A DNA stretch of 64,000 bases from Candidatus Bathyarchaeota archaeon. GTDB lineage: Archaea; Thermoproteota; Bathyarchaeia; Bathyarchaeales; Bathycorpusculaceae. A program made the position numbers and the translations under genes. Shown piece by piece: positions 44,750 through 53,860 of the stretch (within the stretch, counting starts at the first letter, position 1; the number at the start of each line of letters is the position of its first letter). The notes under the pieces are model-generated. The model searched no databases, was not told the origin of the DNA, and saw nothing but the letters and a program-made list of their open reading frames with translations. The DNA is taken from NCBI GenBank assembly GCA_026014665.1, contig JAOZHX010000022.1:245101-309100 (forward strand). The letters are read 5' to 3'.

Positions 44750-47137
44750 ATGGCTACTCCAAGCGTTGGCATACCCAAGATGACTATTGCGTTGGGCAGC
44801 GTTGGCGTTCCCCAAGCCGACGTGGTTGATTGCACCGTGCATCTTGGCGCTACAAAGGAGGTTAGCAGCTGGGAGCTTACGCTGCAGAATTTTGATGGCA
44901 AATACAGCCCCGGCGGCGCTTACCCGCTTAGTGTGGGGCAGGACGGCTATATCTGCATTGGCAGAGGCACTAATGTTCCCCAAGTTATTACCACGCGGAC
45001 GGAGAGCGTTTCCTTTCAGGTGACGCCAAGCGAGAGCTACGTCAAAGTGTCGGGCAGATGCTGGGGTGAACGGCTTTTCCGTCGAGTTGTCACCAAAACC
45101 TACAGCGCCCAAAAAGGAGAAGCCATAGTTAAGGACCTGCTGGACTATTTTGCAGGGATAAGCCATAACCGCAGCGGCGCAGAGCTCGTTGAAGATACCG
45201 ACACCACATACACGTTCTTGGAGTACACGGATTCGCCTGTCTGGGACATCCTCAAATACATCGCCCAATCCGCCGACAAAGCAGGCGTCATCGGCTACGA
45301 CTTCCGTGTAGCGCCAGATGGCAGGTTCGAGTTTTTTCCCATGTACAGCAAAACCAACCCAACGGACCTGACGGATAGGCTGGAGCAGGTTGAGGACCGC
45401 ACAGACATAACCCGCGTCCGAAACAAAATCACCATTTACGGCTTAGCCGACAAAAGCGTCCCAACCGATAAAGTCAGTTGGACTCGCAGCCTCACCCCCT
45501 CGGATGGCGTTTGGCAACGGGACACGGGCACGCTCTCGGTGGATTCTACGGGTGCCCCGGACGGCGGCGCATGCATCAAAAACTCGGTAGGCAACAACTA
45601 TTGGGGCGGCTGCTACTTCCAGCTAAATTCGGGTAAAGAGGTAAACTGCGAATTATACCCAACCCTTGACGTCCAAGCAAAACTCGCAGACACTTACTCT
45701 GGGACTGGCTTGGTGATTCTCTTCGATACCGCCAGCCGTTCAGCAAGCAAAAAAATCTCCGTCGCCCCCGGAGACGGCCAATTCCACGGAGTAGAAGTGG
45801 GTGTCGGCTCAGCCTACGCTAACCAATGGGACTACGTTCAATCGGGTTTTGATTGGACGCATGTTAAAACTGTGCGGTTCACTTGGTATTTTTCGCAGGG
45901 CGTCGGCAGCGGCGACTTTTGGCTGCATGGCTTGTACTTTGGCGGGCGCAGATACTCCGCAGTCATGGAAGACGCAGCCAGCCAAGCCGCCTATGGGTTG
46001 CGGGAGTACAGCGAGACCGACGAGGAATTGTGGAGCGATAACGAATGCACCTTGCGGGCAAGGGCGCTGCTGGCTTATCTTAAATCTCCTGCTGTTTACT
46101 TGACTGTTACAAGCACAGTCATCGACTATGGCAACACGCCGATTCTAGCCGCCGATAAGCTATTTGTGCCCTTCTTGAACGCTTATTTCCGCGTTGACAG
46201 CGTAGAGTACAAAGTGGATGCATCAACCCAAACGCTCCAGTTAACCATCAACTTCGAGAAGGAGCCGCCGCAGCTAGCCGACTACCTCTATGGCTTGCGA
46301 ACCTTCACCGTTAACGTAGAGAAGCTTAGCCGAACCAAACTTGGCAGAAGAGGCATCCCCATCTCCACGGGAGGCGGCGGAGGCTCAGGGAGCAGCATCT
46401 TTGCCAGTAACGTGGAAATCGACAAAACCTCACCATGCCTAAACCTGCTCACATCGAGAACACTAAAAGCGGCGTTTGGCTTTGACGGCGCCAACGTCTT
46501 TGTCGTCACCTACACTGGAGACCTGATTCTGTACTCCGCAAACCATCTAATCCGCCCCATCACGGACGGCAACGACGACTTAGGCAACAGCGCTTTCCGT
46601 TTCGGCTCAGCCTACCTAAAAAACAGCCTCTACGTGGCGGGTTGGGAAGTAGTCGCCAACACGGGCAGAATAAACATGTCCTCGATGCCCCGGGACGCTG
46701 CGGGCTTGGTCTTGGAGGCTCAGGGCAATGATTTCTACCCCATGTACGTTAACCCTAACGGCAGGTATATGCCTGCTTGGCATGAAACCCACTACAACCT
46801 CTGGCCTGCCGGCGGCTCAGGCACAGGCTACTGCGGCAGCACAAGCAACTATTGGGCTTGCGTTGCAGCTGACAGTGTCTGGTACAATGCACTGGGTCAC
46901 ATGGATTACATGGATGACCTAGCCGTAATCAAAGGCATCAGGATGAGCAAGAAAGTTGACGAACTCGGTGTACCCTTAATCGACAACAAGAGCCTGCCTG
47001 AAGCGATGCGCTCAAAAGAAGGCTTAGTTCACGGTGGGCATCTTCTGGGTTTGGCTCTTGGCGCCATAAAGCAGCTGAACGCCAAAGTCGAGGCACTGGA
47101 AAAGGAGTTAGCGAAAAGGCAAGGCATTAATTCCTGA
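44750..47137 (+). CDS. Tail hub/fibre protein
   Basis: The 795-residue protein combines functions. Residues 1-130 resemble a distal-tail or hub domain (SVGVPQADVVDCTVHLGATKEVSSWELTLQN). Residues about 130-530 continue in gp27/hub-like style, with TDITRVRNKITIYGLAD and a carbohydrate-binding-like beta sandwich. A Gly-Ser linker (GGGGGSGSS) then leads to a beta-rich fibre domain with C-terminal coiled coil (HLLGLALGAIKQLNAKVEALEKELAKR). It is the likely receptor-binding and host-recognition protein. Confidence 0.75.
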   Translation: MATPSVGIPKMTIALGSVGVPQADVVDCTVHLGATKEVSSWELTLQNFDGKYSPGGAYPLSVGQDGYICIGRGTNVPQVITTRTESVSFQVTPSESYVKVSGRCWGERLFRRVVTKTYSAQKGEAIVKDLLDYFAGISHNRSGAELVEDTDTTYTFLEYTDSPVWDILKYIAQSADKAGVIGYDFRVAPDGRFEFFPMYSKTNPTDLTDRLEQVEDRTDITRVRNKITIYGLADKSVPTDKVSWTRSLTPSDGVWQRDTGTLSVDSTGAPDGGACIKNSVGNNYWGGCYFQLNSGKEVNCELYPTLDVQAKLADTYSGTGLVILFDTASRSASKKISVAPGDGQFHGVEVGVGSAYANQWDYVQSGFDWTHVKTVRFTWYFSQGVGSGDFWLHGLYFGGRRYSAVMEDAASQAAYGLREYSETDEELWSDNECTLRARALLAYLKSPAVYLTVTSTVIDYGNTPILAADKLFVPFLNAYFRVDSVEYKVDASTQTLQLTINFEKEPPQLADYLYGLRTFTVNVEKLSRTKLGRRGIPISTGGGGGSGSSIFASNVEIDKTSPCLNLLTSRTLKAAFGFDGANVFVVTYTGDLILYSANHLIRPITDGNDDLGNSAFRFGSAYLKNSLYVAGWEVVANTGRINMSSMPRDAAGLVLEAQGNDFYPMYVNPNGRYMPAWHETHYNLWPAGGSGTGYCGSTSNYWACVAADSVWYNALGHMDYMDDLAVIKGIRMSKKVDELGVPLIDNKSLPEAMRSKEGLVHGGHLLGLALGAIKQLNAKVEALEKELAKRQGINS

Positions 47138-47158
47138 TTAAAGGGGAGGTGAAACGTA

Positions 47159-47458
47159 TTGGATTTGCAGACTTTGCTTGGTCCCTACTTTCCCTACGTC
47201 GTCAGCATCGTTATCACATTGATGTATGCGATGTTGGGCAAGACGTCTAGCGGGGAACCCTTCGACGCAAAAAAGTTTCTGACAACGCTGGCTGTTCAGG
47301 CGGCTGCCATGGTCAGCATCGGCTTTGCAGGCGAACCAACCATCACGGCGTTGGCGCCCTCGGTGTTCACGGTGCTATTCATGAAAGGCTACAGCATAAT
47401 CAAAAAACAGAAAGCGTGCAGAGCAGCGGCTTCTCGGACTCAGAATGCTGCTTCTTAG
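47159..47458 (+). CDS. Holin-like small membrane protein
   Basis: The TTG-started, 99-residue protein has two or three transmembrane segments and a basic, Ala-rich tail. It is preceded by GGGGAGGTGAAA. The final position in the morphogenesis block suggests a holin that permeabilises the membrane, but no endolysin gene follows and the sequence itself is not diagnostic. Confidence 0.6.
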   Translation: MDLQTLLGPYFPYVVSIVITLMYAMLGKTSSGEPFDAKKFLTTLAVQAAAMVSIGFAGEPTITALAPSVFTVLFMKGYSIIKKQKACRAAASRTQNAAS

Positions 47459-47781
47459 CGGGGTTCCCGTCTATTCCTATTTGGGTCGATGGTTGCGGAG
47501 ATGTCAAAATGTATCCGTTCTAAGTCGCCCTCTGTGAGCAGGTCCTGTTTGGTGCGTTCAGTGATTGCGTCTTCTGCCATGTCCATTAGGAGGCATTCGC
47601 AGATTACGCAGCGGTAGATGCCTTTTAATTCGTCTCGGAATAGCTTGGTTTTTGCCGCAACCATAACGGCATCGTCTCTGTTGGTGGCTAAGCGTGGGAT
47701 TTCGGGGCTTAATTTTTCAAGAAGGGCTTTTACTTCTTGCTCAGTTCTACGGCATATCCAACATTGCTTTTCCTTACTCAT
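47455..47781 (-). CDS. Zinc-finger-like protein of unknown function
   Basis: From ATG 47781 the protein has 108 residues with CWIC near the start and CVICEC in the middle, probably one zinc site. The rest is helical and charged. It faces the viral genes and overlaps the holin-like gene end by four bases. It may mark the right edge of the provirus or be cargo. Confidence 0.6.
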   Translation of the reverse strand: MSKEKQCWICRRTEQEVKALLEKLSPEIPRLATNRDDAVMVAAKTKLFRDELKGIYRCVICECLLMDMAEDAITERTKQDLLTEGDLERIHFDISATIDPNRNRREPR

Positions 47782-47978
47782 CAGGGTATTCCGCCTAATC
47801 TCAATATTTTGTTTTTCTTTATTTCTTTTTGGCAACTAAAGGGGTTCATCCCGTGCCAGCGAGTTTTCAGGATACTGATGGCTTAAAATATTCTGCGTGA
47901 GGGGTAATGAAATTTGGCGAGAAAAACGGTTTCCAAAACGCTTATAGTTGCCATTATATATTTTATTAACTGACCATT

Positions 47979-48428
47979 ATGGTTGAGAATACAGTTTCGA
48001 TTCTCCGAGCAATCGGCAACCCCAACAAAGCACGGATAATCGCGCACCTCGCAAAGCACAAAGGTGAAACCGCCGAAAACATCGGCAAACACTTAGGCTA
48101 CCCCCTGCCAACCGTTTACAAGTACCTGCGAGAACTCGAAGCGGCAAACGCCGTTGAGAGCGAAGCAAAAGGCAACACAAGAGTGTATTTTGCGGGCGAT
48201 TTCAGGCTTGAAGTTTCACCCCAAAAGTTGATGGAGGCCTTCGAGGAACAAACCATGATGGACCTCTACAAAGCCAGATTCGGCGTCGAGGGACTGGAGA
48301 AGTTTAACAGGGTTGCAGCTAAGGCGAAGGCGGGAAAGATGACTTTTAGGCAAGCCGCCGCCACATTGGGCATAACCTACTTTGAGTTTGTCTCGCTTCT
48401 AGATGAAGTTGGCGGGCTTAATGCCTAA
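47979..48428 (+). CDS. HTH antitoxin/regulator with UPF0175-like C-terminus
   Basis: Residues 1-70 form an ArsR-like winged helix (ILRAIGNPNKARIIAHLAKHKGETAENIGKHLG). Residues about 110-145 (KAGKMTFRQAAATLGITYFEFVSLLDEVGG) resemble UPF0175-type antitoxins. The gene overlaps the PIN toxin gene by eight bases. It probably neutralises the toxin and represses the pair. A TATATATTTT stretch near 47953 is a likely promoter. Confidence 0.78.
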   Translation: MVENTVSILRAIGNPNKARIIAHLAKHKGETAENIGKHLGYPLPTVYKYLRELEAANAVESEAKGNTRVYFAGDFRLEVSPQKLMEAFEEQTMMDLYKARFGVEGLEKFNRVAAKAKAGKMTFRQAAATLGITYFEFVSLLDEVGGLNA

Positions 48429-48918
48429 CTATCTTGTCGTAGATTCGTCAATCCTCATATTCTATGATAGGAAAAAATTGTTAGAGGATTTTTTGCGGGA
48501 GAAAAAGAAAGAAAACATTACCGTAGTTATTCCCAGGGCAATCGCTTCGGAAGTAGTTGATGAGCCCAAAGCGTTCGCAGAAAAAATCAAACAATCAGCT
48601 CCCGAGTTGGCAAATCGAATATTTGATTCTGTGGAAAGAATCAGCGCCGCCGTTGATCAGGGTCTTATCCGAGTGGAAGCCGTGAATTATGGCAGGTACT
48701 CGAAAGTGGTGGATAATGTTAGAAAGCATTTAAGCAGGCTTGACTCGACGCCTGAGTATGCTGTAAAGAAAGGCGACCCCGAACTTGTAGCACTCGTTAT
48801 TCAACTCTACGATGAGGTTAAGGAAAAAGTCTTTGTCGCGACCTTAGACAAGGGATTACTAAAAGCACTAAAACCCTTCATCAAAGAAGTCGAGTACGAA
48901 GTAATTGAAAAAATCTGA
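48421..48918 (+). CDS. PIN-domain ribonuclease toxin
   Basis: From ATG 48421 the protein has 165 residues with the PIN acidic residues: aspartate in VVDSSIL, glutamate in AIASEVVDE, and aspartates in KKGDPELVAL and VATLDKGLL. It is the toxin partner of the HTH protein just upstream, as in VapBC-type modules. Confidence 0.85.
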   Translation: MPNYLVVDSSILIFYDRKKLLEDFLREKKKENITVVIPRAIASEVVDEPKAFAEKIKQSAPELANRIFDSVERISAAVDQGLIRVEAVNYGRYSKVVDNVRKHLSRLDSTPEYAVKKGDPELVALVIQLYDEVKEKVFVATLDKGLLKALKPFIKEVEYEVIEKI

Positions 48919-49245
48919 ACAGCAAACTCTGTTATACTAGAAAAGCGACCCCTATCCTAGTGCTTCCATCCCATAGGTGCGGGCATCATTGCCTCGGAAA
49001 GGACTTACTCGCATATACCTAATCAGTGTGTAAATTATTAAAAAATCTGGTGGTCTACCAAAAATAACACGTTTTGGCAGTCAAGCAGTGTTGATTATTT
49101 GGAACATGCGTCCAATACATGACCTATTCGATGTTACTTTATGATTGAAAGGAAGCGTTTGTTCATGTCCACTCCAAATGTTAACCTCAGAATTGGTTTT
49201 TTGACCCATCACCGCAAAAAGCATAATTCACCGATTCTCTGACCG
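48919..49245. other. Intergenic region beside the old end of the CRISPR array
   Basis: About 330 bases have no convincing gene. No CRISPR repeat-like sequence is seen before 49246. The region lies at the trailer end of the array, given the direction of transcription inferred for the repeats. Confidence 0.4.
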
Positions 49246-51185
49246 GTTTCAATCCTTGTTTTGTTGGATTAGCTTTTTGGACATTTGGATGGGTTCTTTT
49301 TTCCCCAGTACCGTAATTGTTTCAATCCTTGTTTTGTTGGATTAGCTTTTTGGACTGCAGACACCGGTAGTGTTGGGTTCGCCTTGGCTGTTTCAATCCT
49401 TGTTTTGTTGGATTAGCTTTTTGGACAATACATTTTGTCTATGACGTTGTTAAATGGATAAGTGGTTTCAATCCTTGTTTTGTTGGATTAGCTTTTTGGA
49501 CAGTTATCGGCGTATATTCACAGCAAGGTTTTTCGTTTCAATCCTTGTTTTGTTGGATTAGCTTTTTGGACGTGTGCGCTACAGGTGACACTGCGAACTC
49601 TATCGGGTTTCAATCCTTGTTTTGTTGGATTAGCTTTTTGGACACTCCTGTTTTGTGAATGTTGGTTCTTCCTACATTGTTTCAATCCTTGTTTTGTTGG
49701 ATTAGCTTTTTGGACACGCTCCAATACAGGTACACTCACCACAGCAACAGGTTTCAATCCTTGTTTTGTTGGATTAGCTTTTTGGACTATGCACAATCGA
49801 ACGGAATATACATGGATAGCAAGTTTCAATCCTTGTTTTGTTGGATTAGCTTTTTGGACGATGTGGAAACTGTGAAATAGTATTGTGTTGTAGAGGGTTT
49901 CAATCCTTGTTTTGTTGGATTAGCTTTTTGGACATCAATCTATCTCTTGCACCACAAAGGCGAAAACATGTTTCAATCCTTGTTTTGTTGGATTAGCTTT
50001 TTGGACGAAAAATGCAGAGAAAAACAACCGAATGTAGATGCGTTTCAATCCTTGTTTTGTTGGATTAGCTTTTTGGACTTAAGGTAGTTGTACCAGAGGT
50101 ATGCCAAAAACATACCTGGTTTCAATCCTTGTTTTGTTGGATTAGCTTTTTGGACATAGAGCTAACTGGAAGCGTATCGGCAGAAACAGTAAGTTTCAAT
50201 CCTTGTTTTGTTGGATTAGCTTTTTGGACGCAGGGTTACGATGTCTTTTTCAGTCTCTTCGTTGTTTCAATCCTTGTTTTGTTGGATTAGCTTTTTGGAC
50301 CGCCATACAAGGCACAGACCAACTCACGGTGACGGGTTTCAATCCTTGTTTTGTTGGATTAGCTTTTTGGACCTTATCCAGCCATGCTTGCGTTTTGTCA
50401 GCGTTAAGTAGTTTCAATCCTTGTTTTGTTGGATTAGCTTTTTGGACGCGCAAACAGATTTTTACAGAATGAACATAAGTCAGTGGTTTCAATCCTTGTT
50501 TTGTTGGATTAGCTTTTTGGACGCTTGGCTTCATTTGCGGCGAGGAGGACAAGCCGCCCGTTTCAATCCTTGTTTTGTTGGATTAGCTTTTTGGACATAA
50601 CTCAGTTTTAGGGCTAATTGATTATATAAAAGTTTCAATCCTTGTTTTGTTGGATTAGCTTTTTGGACTGAGGTAAAACAAAAATGAACACACAAAACAT
50701 AAAAATGTTTCAATCCTTGTTTTGTTGGATTAGCTTTTTGGACATTAGGTGGTGCCGTTGTCCCAAGAACCATACTTGTGCAGAACCTTGTTTTGTTGGA
50801 TTAGCTTTTTGGACATTAGGTGCCGAAACCCTCAAAAACACAGCACAAACAGAAATCACCCTTGTTTTGTTGGATTAGCTTTTTGGACATTAGGTGATGG
50901 TTTGCGTCGTCGCCTAGCCCCATACTCCGCGTCCTTGTTTTGTTGGATTAGCTTTTTGGACATTAGGTGTTAACGTTGGAAGAGACAACGTGCTAACAAT
51001 TGAGCTTGTTTTGTTGGATTAGCTTTTTGGACATCTAACACGCCGCTCGTAGAGCTATTCTACAAGTAACAATTGAGCTTGTTTTGTTGGATTAGCTTTT
51101 TGGACATTAGGTGTTTGAGGGTAAAGTGAGAAAATGGCCATAAACCATGCTTGTTTTGTTGGATTAGCTTTTTGGACATTAGGTG
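49246..51185 (-). CRISPR. CRISPR array, 27 repeat units, type I-B-associated
   Basis: Twenty-one identical 37-base repeats occur, starting at 49246, 49319, 49390, 49465, 49535, 49607, 49679, 49751, 49823, 49897, 49970, 50042, 50119, 50193, 50264, 50336, 50411, 50486, 50560, 50632 and 50707. Each begins GTTTCAATCC and ends TTTTTGGAC on the plus strand. Six further units with shifted borders follow to 51185. Spacers are mostly 34-40 bases. Read on the minus strand the repeat ends in ATTGAAAC, the usual crRNA handle, so transcription runs leftwards and the leader lies at the right, next to cas4. Confidence 0.98.
50744..51185 (-). repeat. Leader-proximal CRISPR units with an 8-base register shift
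   Basis: After the last full repeat (50707-50743) comes ATTAGGTG. Units at 50786, 50860 and 50933 contain only the last 29 bases of the repeat but are followed by the same ATTAGGTG, again 37 bases in all. Units at 51005, 51078 and 51150 keep 28 bases; those at 51078 and 51150 also carry ATTAGGTG, while that at 51005 has ATCTAACA. ATTAGGTG at 51178-51185 adjoins the leader. The eight bases lost (GTTTCAAT) are the part that encodes the crRNA 5-prime handle. Confidence 0.95.
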
Positions 51186-51347
51186 AAATATATTTTTGAG
51201 GCGTATTTTATGTTTAAGGGTATTTTCAGCGTCTTTTTGAGTAGGAAATTTTGGTATTGATTATCTATCGATTGCCTTATTAAGATACGGCTGGTTGTTT
51301 TCTAAATATTAGTTTATCAAGTTATATTTTATGTATCAAGCGAGCAA
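51186..51347 (-). promoter_or_regulatory. CRISPR leader
   Basis: This AT-rich 160-base stretch between the newest repeat unit and the cas4 stop has no gene. It includes AATATATTTTT next to the array and several TTTAAGG/TTATTAAG words that could be a TATA box for array transcription leftwards. Orientation follows from the repeat end ATTGAAAC and the adjacent adaptation genes. Confidence 0.7.
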
Positions 51348-51917
51348 CTATGGACAAATTTTCCTATAGCAACAGTTTGTACATCTGTTATCGTGTTTTG
51401 AATAGGGCATCCTATTGGTCTCAATTACGCGGCTCGTTTGCTGGAGCAATAATAACGCTTTTTGTTTCATTTTTTCGGTTATTTTGACGGGCACTTCCAC
51501 TCGTTCTTTTTTATCAAAAACTACGACAGCTTGATTGACTTTTTTACCCGTGTTTTCCTCAAGCAAAATAGCAAGTAAACCCAGCTGCGTTTTTATGGTT
51601 GAACCTATAAAGATATAATCAGAATATTTACGTTCTATAATTAAAATCTGGTCATCTGCTTCTATGGCTTCATCTATTTTACCAGAAAAAGCATATTTTT
51701 TTGAATACAGCAGAAGCTCTGTTTGTTTGATTCCCTCGAACCTTTTTATTTTATAATTTTTGTTAGTAGACGAATGCCTGCTATGAAAGGCGCGGCCAGA
51801 CTGCACCGTACCCCGTTTGCCTTCTCGTTGTTCGATACCAAGCACTAATTGAAAGTAGGTAAATCTTGGACAGAAAGCATACTCCACCGCATTAGTTACA
51901 GTAAGGCAGTTACTCAA
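51348..51917 (-). CDS. cas4: CRISPR-associated exonuclease Cas4
   Basis: The 189-residue protein has the four Fe-S cysteines: one in FCPRF near the start and three in CTNCCYRKIC at the end. Nuclease residues lie in SGKIDEAIEA and ILIIERKYSD. Cas4 trims prespacers and helps set PAM and orientation during adaptation. It overlaps cas2 by four bases and is the last gene of the operon, closest to the array. Confidence 0.93.
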   Translation of the reverse strand: MSNCLTVTNAVEYAFCPRFTYFQLVLGIEQREGKRGTVQSGRAFHSRHSSTNKNYKIKRFEGIKQTELLLYSKKYAFSGKIDEAIEADDQILIIERKYSDYIFIGSTIKTQLGLLAILLEENTGKKVNQAVVVFDKKERVEVPVKITEKMKQKALLLLQQTSRVIETNRMPYSKHDNRCTNCCYRKICP

Positions 51918-52210
51918 AGAACCATACTCTCCAAATCATTAGCAACATATTCCTTGTCAAACCCATGACCAATAATAGTGACCTTCCCAAAGCATTTCTG
52001 GCAAGCTAAAATCAGATAAACCGATTCGTTCTCACCTGTTATTCGTTTAAGATTTTCTATAAGGTCTTTTTTCTGCTGAGAAGATAGTGAACCGCAGAAA
52101 ACACTTTTTTGTATACGAACAAAACCCACATCTTTTAACGCCTGAACCGCACGTGTTCTCGTGTTATTGCCAGAAATATCGTAAACTGCATAGTACATGT
52201 TCTTCTTCAA
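51914..52210 (-). CDS. cas2: CRISPR-associated protein Cas2
   Basis: This 98-residue ferredoxin-like protein has YYAVYDISGNNTRTR, with the conserved aspartate after strand 1, and SVFCGSLS. It is the structural bridge of the Cas1-Cas2 integrase. The gene lies four bases after cas1. Confidence 0.95.
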   Translation of the reverse strand: MKKNMYYAVYDISGNNTRTRAVQALKDVGFVRIQKSVFCGSLSSQQKKDLIENLKRITGENESVYLILACQKCFGKVTIIGHGFDKEYVANDLESMVL

Positions 52211-52214
52211 CCAT

Positions 52215-53168
52215 TTAACACTCCTCAGTGAAGGCAGCTATTATTTTTCTGCAGTACTGCCAACTTTCCTTCTCTATAGCATCAGAGGCAGCCTGCATGT
52301 AAGCGGTGATAACAGCTTTTCGCCCCTCTTTAGACAAGAAAACGCCTAAAGGCGCATCCTCCACAGAGGTAAACCATGAATCCCTCACGTATTTTTTTGT
52401 AAACAACTTCACTGCGATACGGTCAACTCTAGCTCTAAATAATTCTATTAGGTCAAAAACCAAGGTAGGTTTACCGTAAGAGTCAGCGTGATATATCCCC
52501 GCGTTAGGATCTAACCCGCTTAAAATAACAACTTTTTCCACACTTGAATAAGTAACACCGTAAACATAGTTCAGTACCGCATTAAATTTATCCTCGGCAG
52601 GCTGTCGACTTCTTTCTTTGAAAGCATACTTCTTAGGCAGTACAGAGGAGATAGCTGAGAAATATTCGGCGGCAGCAAACCCTTCAATTCCCAAAAGATT
52701 CTGCTTAAAAGAAGCAGAATACTCAAGTCTGCTAAGACTCTGCAAAGATTTAGAAATAGATTTGATGGAATTATCTATTGTTTCGTTGGGCACCTTTCGG
52801 TTACCCTTTAAGTCAACAAGGAATTTTCTTTGAGCTCTGAGCTTACATACAACAATATCTTTAGAAATTTTAAACGCTAAAGGGGTATCTTGATGCAGGT
52901 ATTGCCTGCGTCTAATTTCGGTTGCTCTACCCGGAGTACTAACCCAAAACCGCCCAAACGGTTTACCAGCCCAGTTAGCCATCACCAACTGAATGTTCTT
53001 CTCTAAGCAGAGAGCAACTGCTTGAGTGCTGACCAAAGCATTAGCAGTCAGTATGATAGCGTCAACTTTCTCAGCAGGAATCTCTATCTTTTCAGTTGAT
53101 GACTGAACAATGAAACATTCATGATTTCTTTTCAGTACACTTCCATGCTCGCTTATTTCAACTATCAT
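52215..53168 (-). CDS. cas1: CRISPR-associated integrase Cas1
   Basis: The 317-residue protein has the metal-binding residues: glutamate in LLGIEGFAAAEYF, histidine in GIYHADSYGKPTLVFDLIELFRA, and the aspartate in that last block. N-terminal beta and C-terminal helical domains have normal length. It catalyses spacer insertion at the leader-repeat junction. The shifted leader-proximal repeats suggest that this enzyme, or its targeting, has changed. It overlaps cas6 by four bases. Confidence 0.96.
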   Translation of the reverse strand: MIVEISEHGSVLKRNHECFIVQSSTEKIEIPAEKVDAIILTANALVSTQAVALCLEKNIQLVMANWAGKPFGRFWVSTPGRATEIRRRQYLHQDTPLAFKISKDIVVCKLRAQRKFLVDLKGNRKVPNETIDNSIKSISKSLQSLSRLEYSASFKQNLLGIEGFAAAEYFSAISSVLPKKYAFKERSRQPAEDKFNAVLNYVYGVTYSSVEKVVILSGLDPNAGIYHADSYGKPTLVFDLIELFRARVDRIAVKLFTKKYVRDSWFTSVEDAPLGVFLSKEGRKAVITAYMQAASDAIEKESWQYCRKIIAAFTEEC

Positions 53169-53860
53169 AACACTCGCCTAATTGTGCCAAATCCTTTCGA
53201 AACACTCTTTCCTAAACCAATAAAATCCGGCAGATCAATGTTTAAGAAGAAACGGGCAGTAAACGCTTCAAACGGGTTCCCGTGAGCCTTTACATAGAAA
53301 GAACGGAAAGATACAAGAAAAGATTCAACACGGTAATCAACAAAGATGCCCAATCCCTTAAGGCAACTTAACGTGTTGCCCACTAGTATCTTTTCCAAAA
53401 AAGCCTTCTGCTTCTCCAAACTACAATCCTTAAAGGCAGAATAATTAGCCTCATTAAGCGGAAGCCAAGGCGTCACAAAATCGTAACAGCAAGAAGTGTT
53501 GCGTATTTGCCACGTCGATAGATTCATCTCTTGACTATCAACCTTAAAGCTTCCGAGCCTGGTTGAAATACTATCCACAATCGACATTTTATTCATAAGG
53601 ACACCCGCATAGTCTTGAAGGCCAAGAATCATCAGTTCACCTTTAACCCGTTTATACTGAATCAGCGGGTAATGATAAGACCGCTCCGAGTGATGATGAA
53701 ACTCGGCGTCGTCCACAAAAAGGCTGCCAAGGAAACCCCGAAGCTTAACCGAGGAAATATAATCACGATCTGGGTCTGAAATGTTAAGTTTGACCCTGCA
53801 GATTTTAACAGCGGTCTCATTCTGTGTACTTGCCTCTTTACTCACGCCTTCTTCACCCAC
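53165..53860 (-). CDS. cas6: CRISPR RNA endonuclease Cas6
   Basis: The 231-residue protein ends in the glycine-rich loop IGLGKSVSKGFGTIRRV, typical of Cas6 RAMP proteins, and has a ferredoxin-like C-terminal half (FFLNIDLPDFIG). It would cut repeat RNA upstream of ATTGAAAC to produce crRNAs. The histidine-rich stretch DAEFHHHSERSYHYP near residue 50 may include the catalytic histidine. It overlaps cas3 by 19 bases. Confidence 0.85.
   Translation of the reverse strand: MGEEGVSKEASTQNETAVKICRVKLNISDPDRDYISSVKLRGFLGSLFVDDAEFHHHSERSYHYPLIQYKRVKGELMILGLQDYAGVLMNKMSIVDSISTRLGSFKVDSQEMNLSTWQIRNTSCCYDFVTPWLPLNEANYSAFKDCSLEKQKAFLEKILVGNTLSCLKGLGIFVDYRVESFLVSFRSFYVKAHGNPFEAFTARFFLNIDLPDFIGLGKSVSKGFGTIRRVL

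Noticed and set aside
16005..49060. TCTGGTGGT shared by the tRNA-Pro flank (16005-16014) and a spot near 49049 as attachment repeats
   Set aside because: Nine matching bases in AT-rich surroundings are too few, and the copy does not include tRNA sequence.
49518..50973. Repetitive reading frames on both strands within the array
   Set aside because: They are translations of CRISPR repeats and spacers, not genes.
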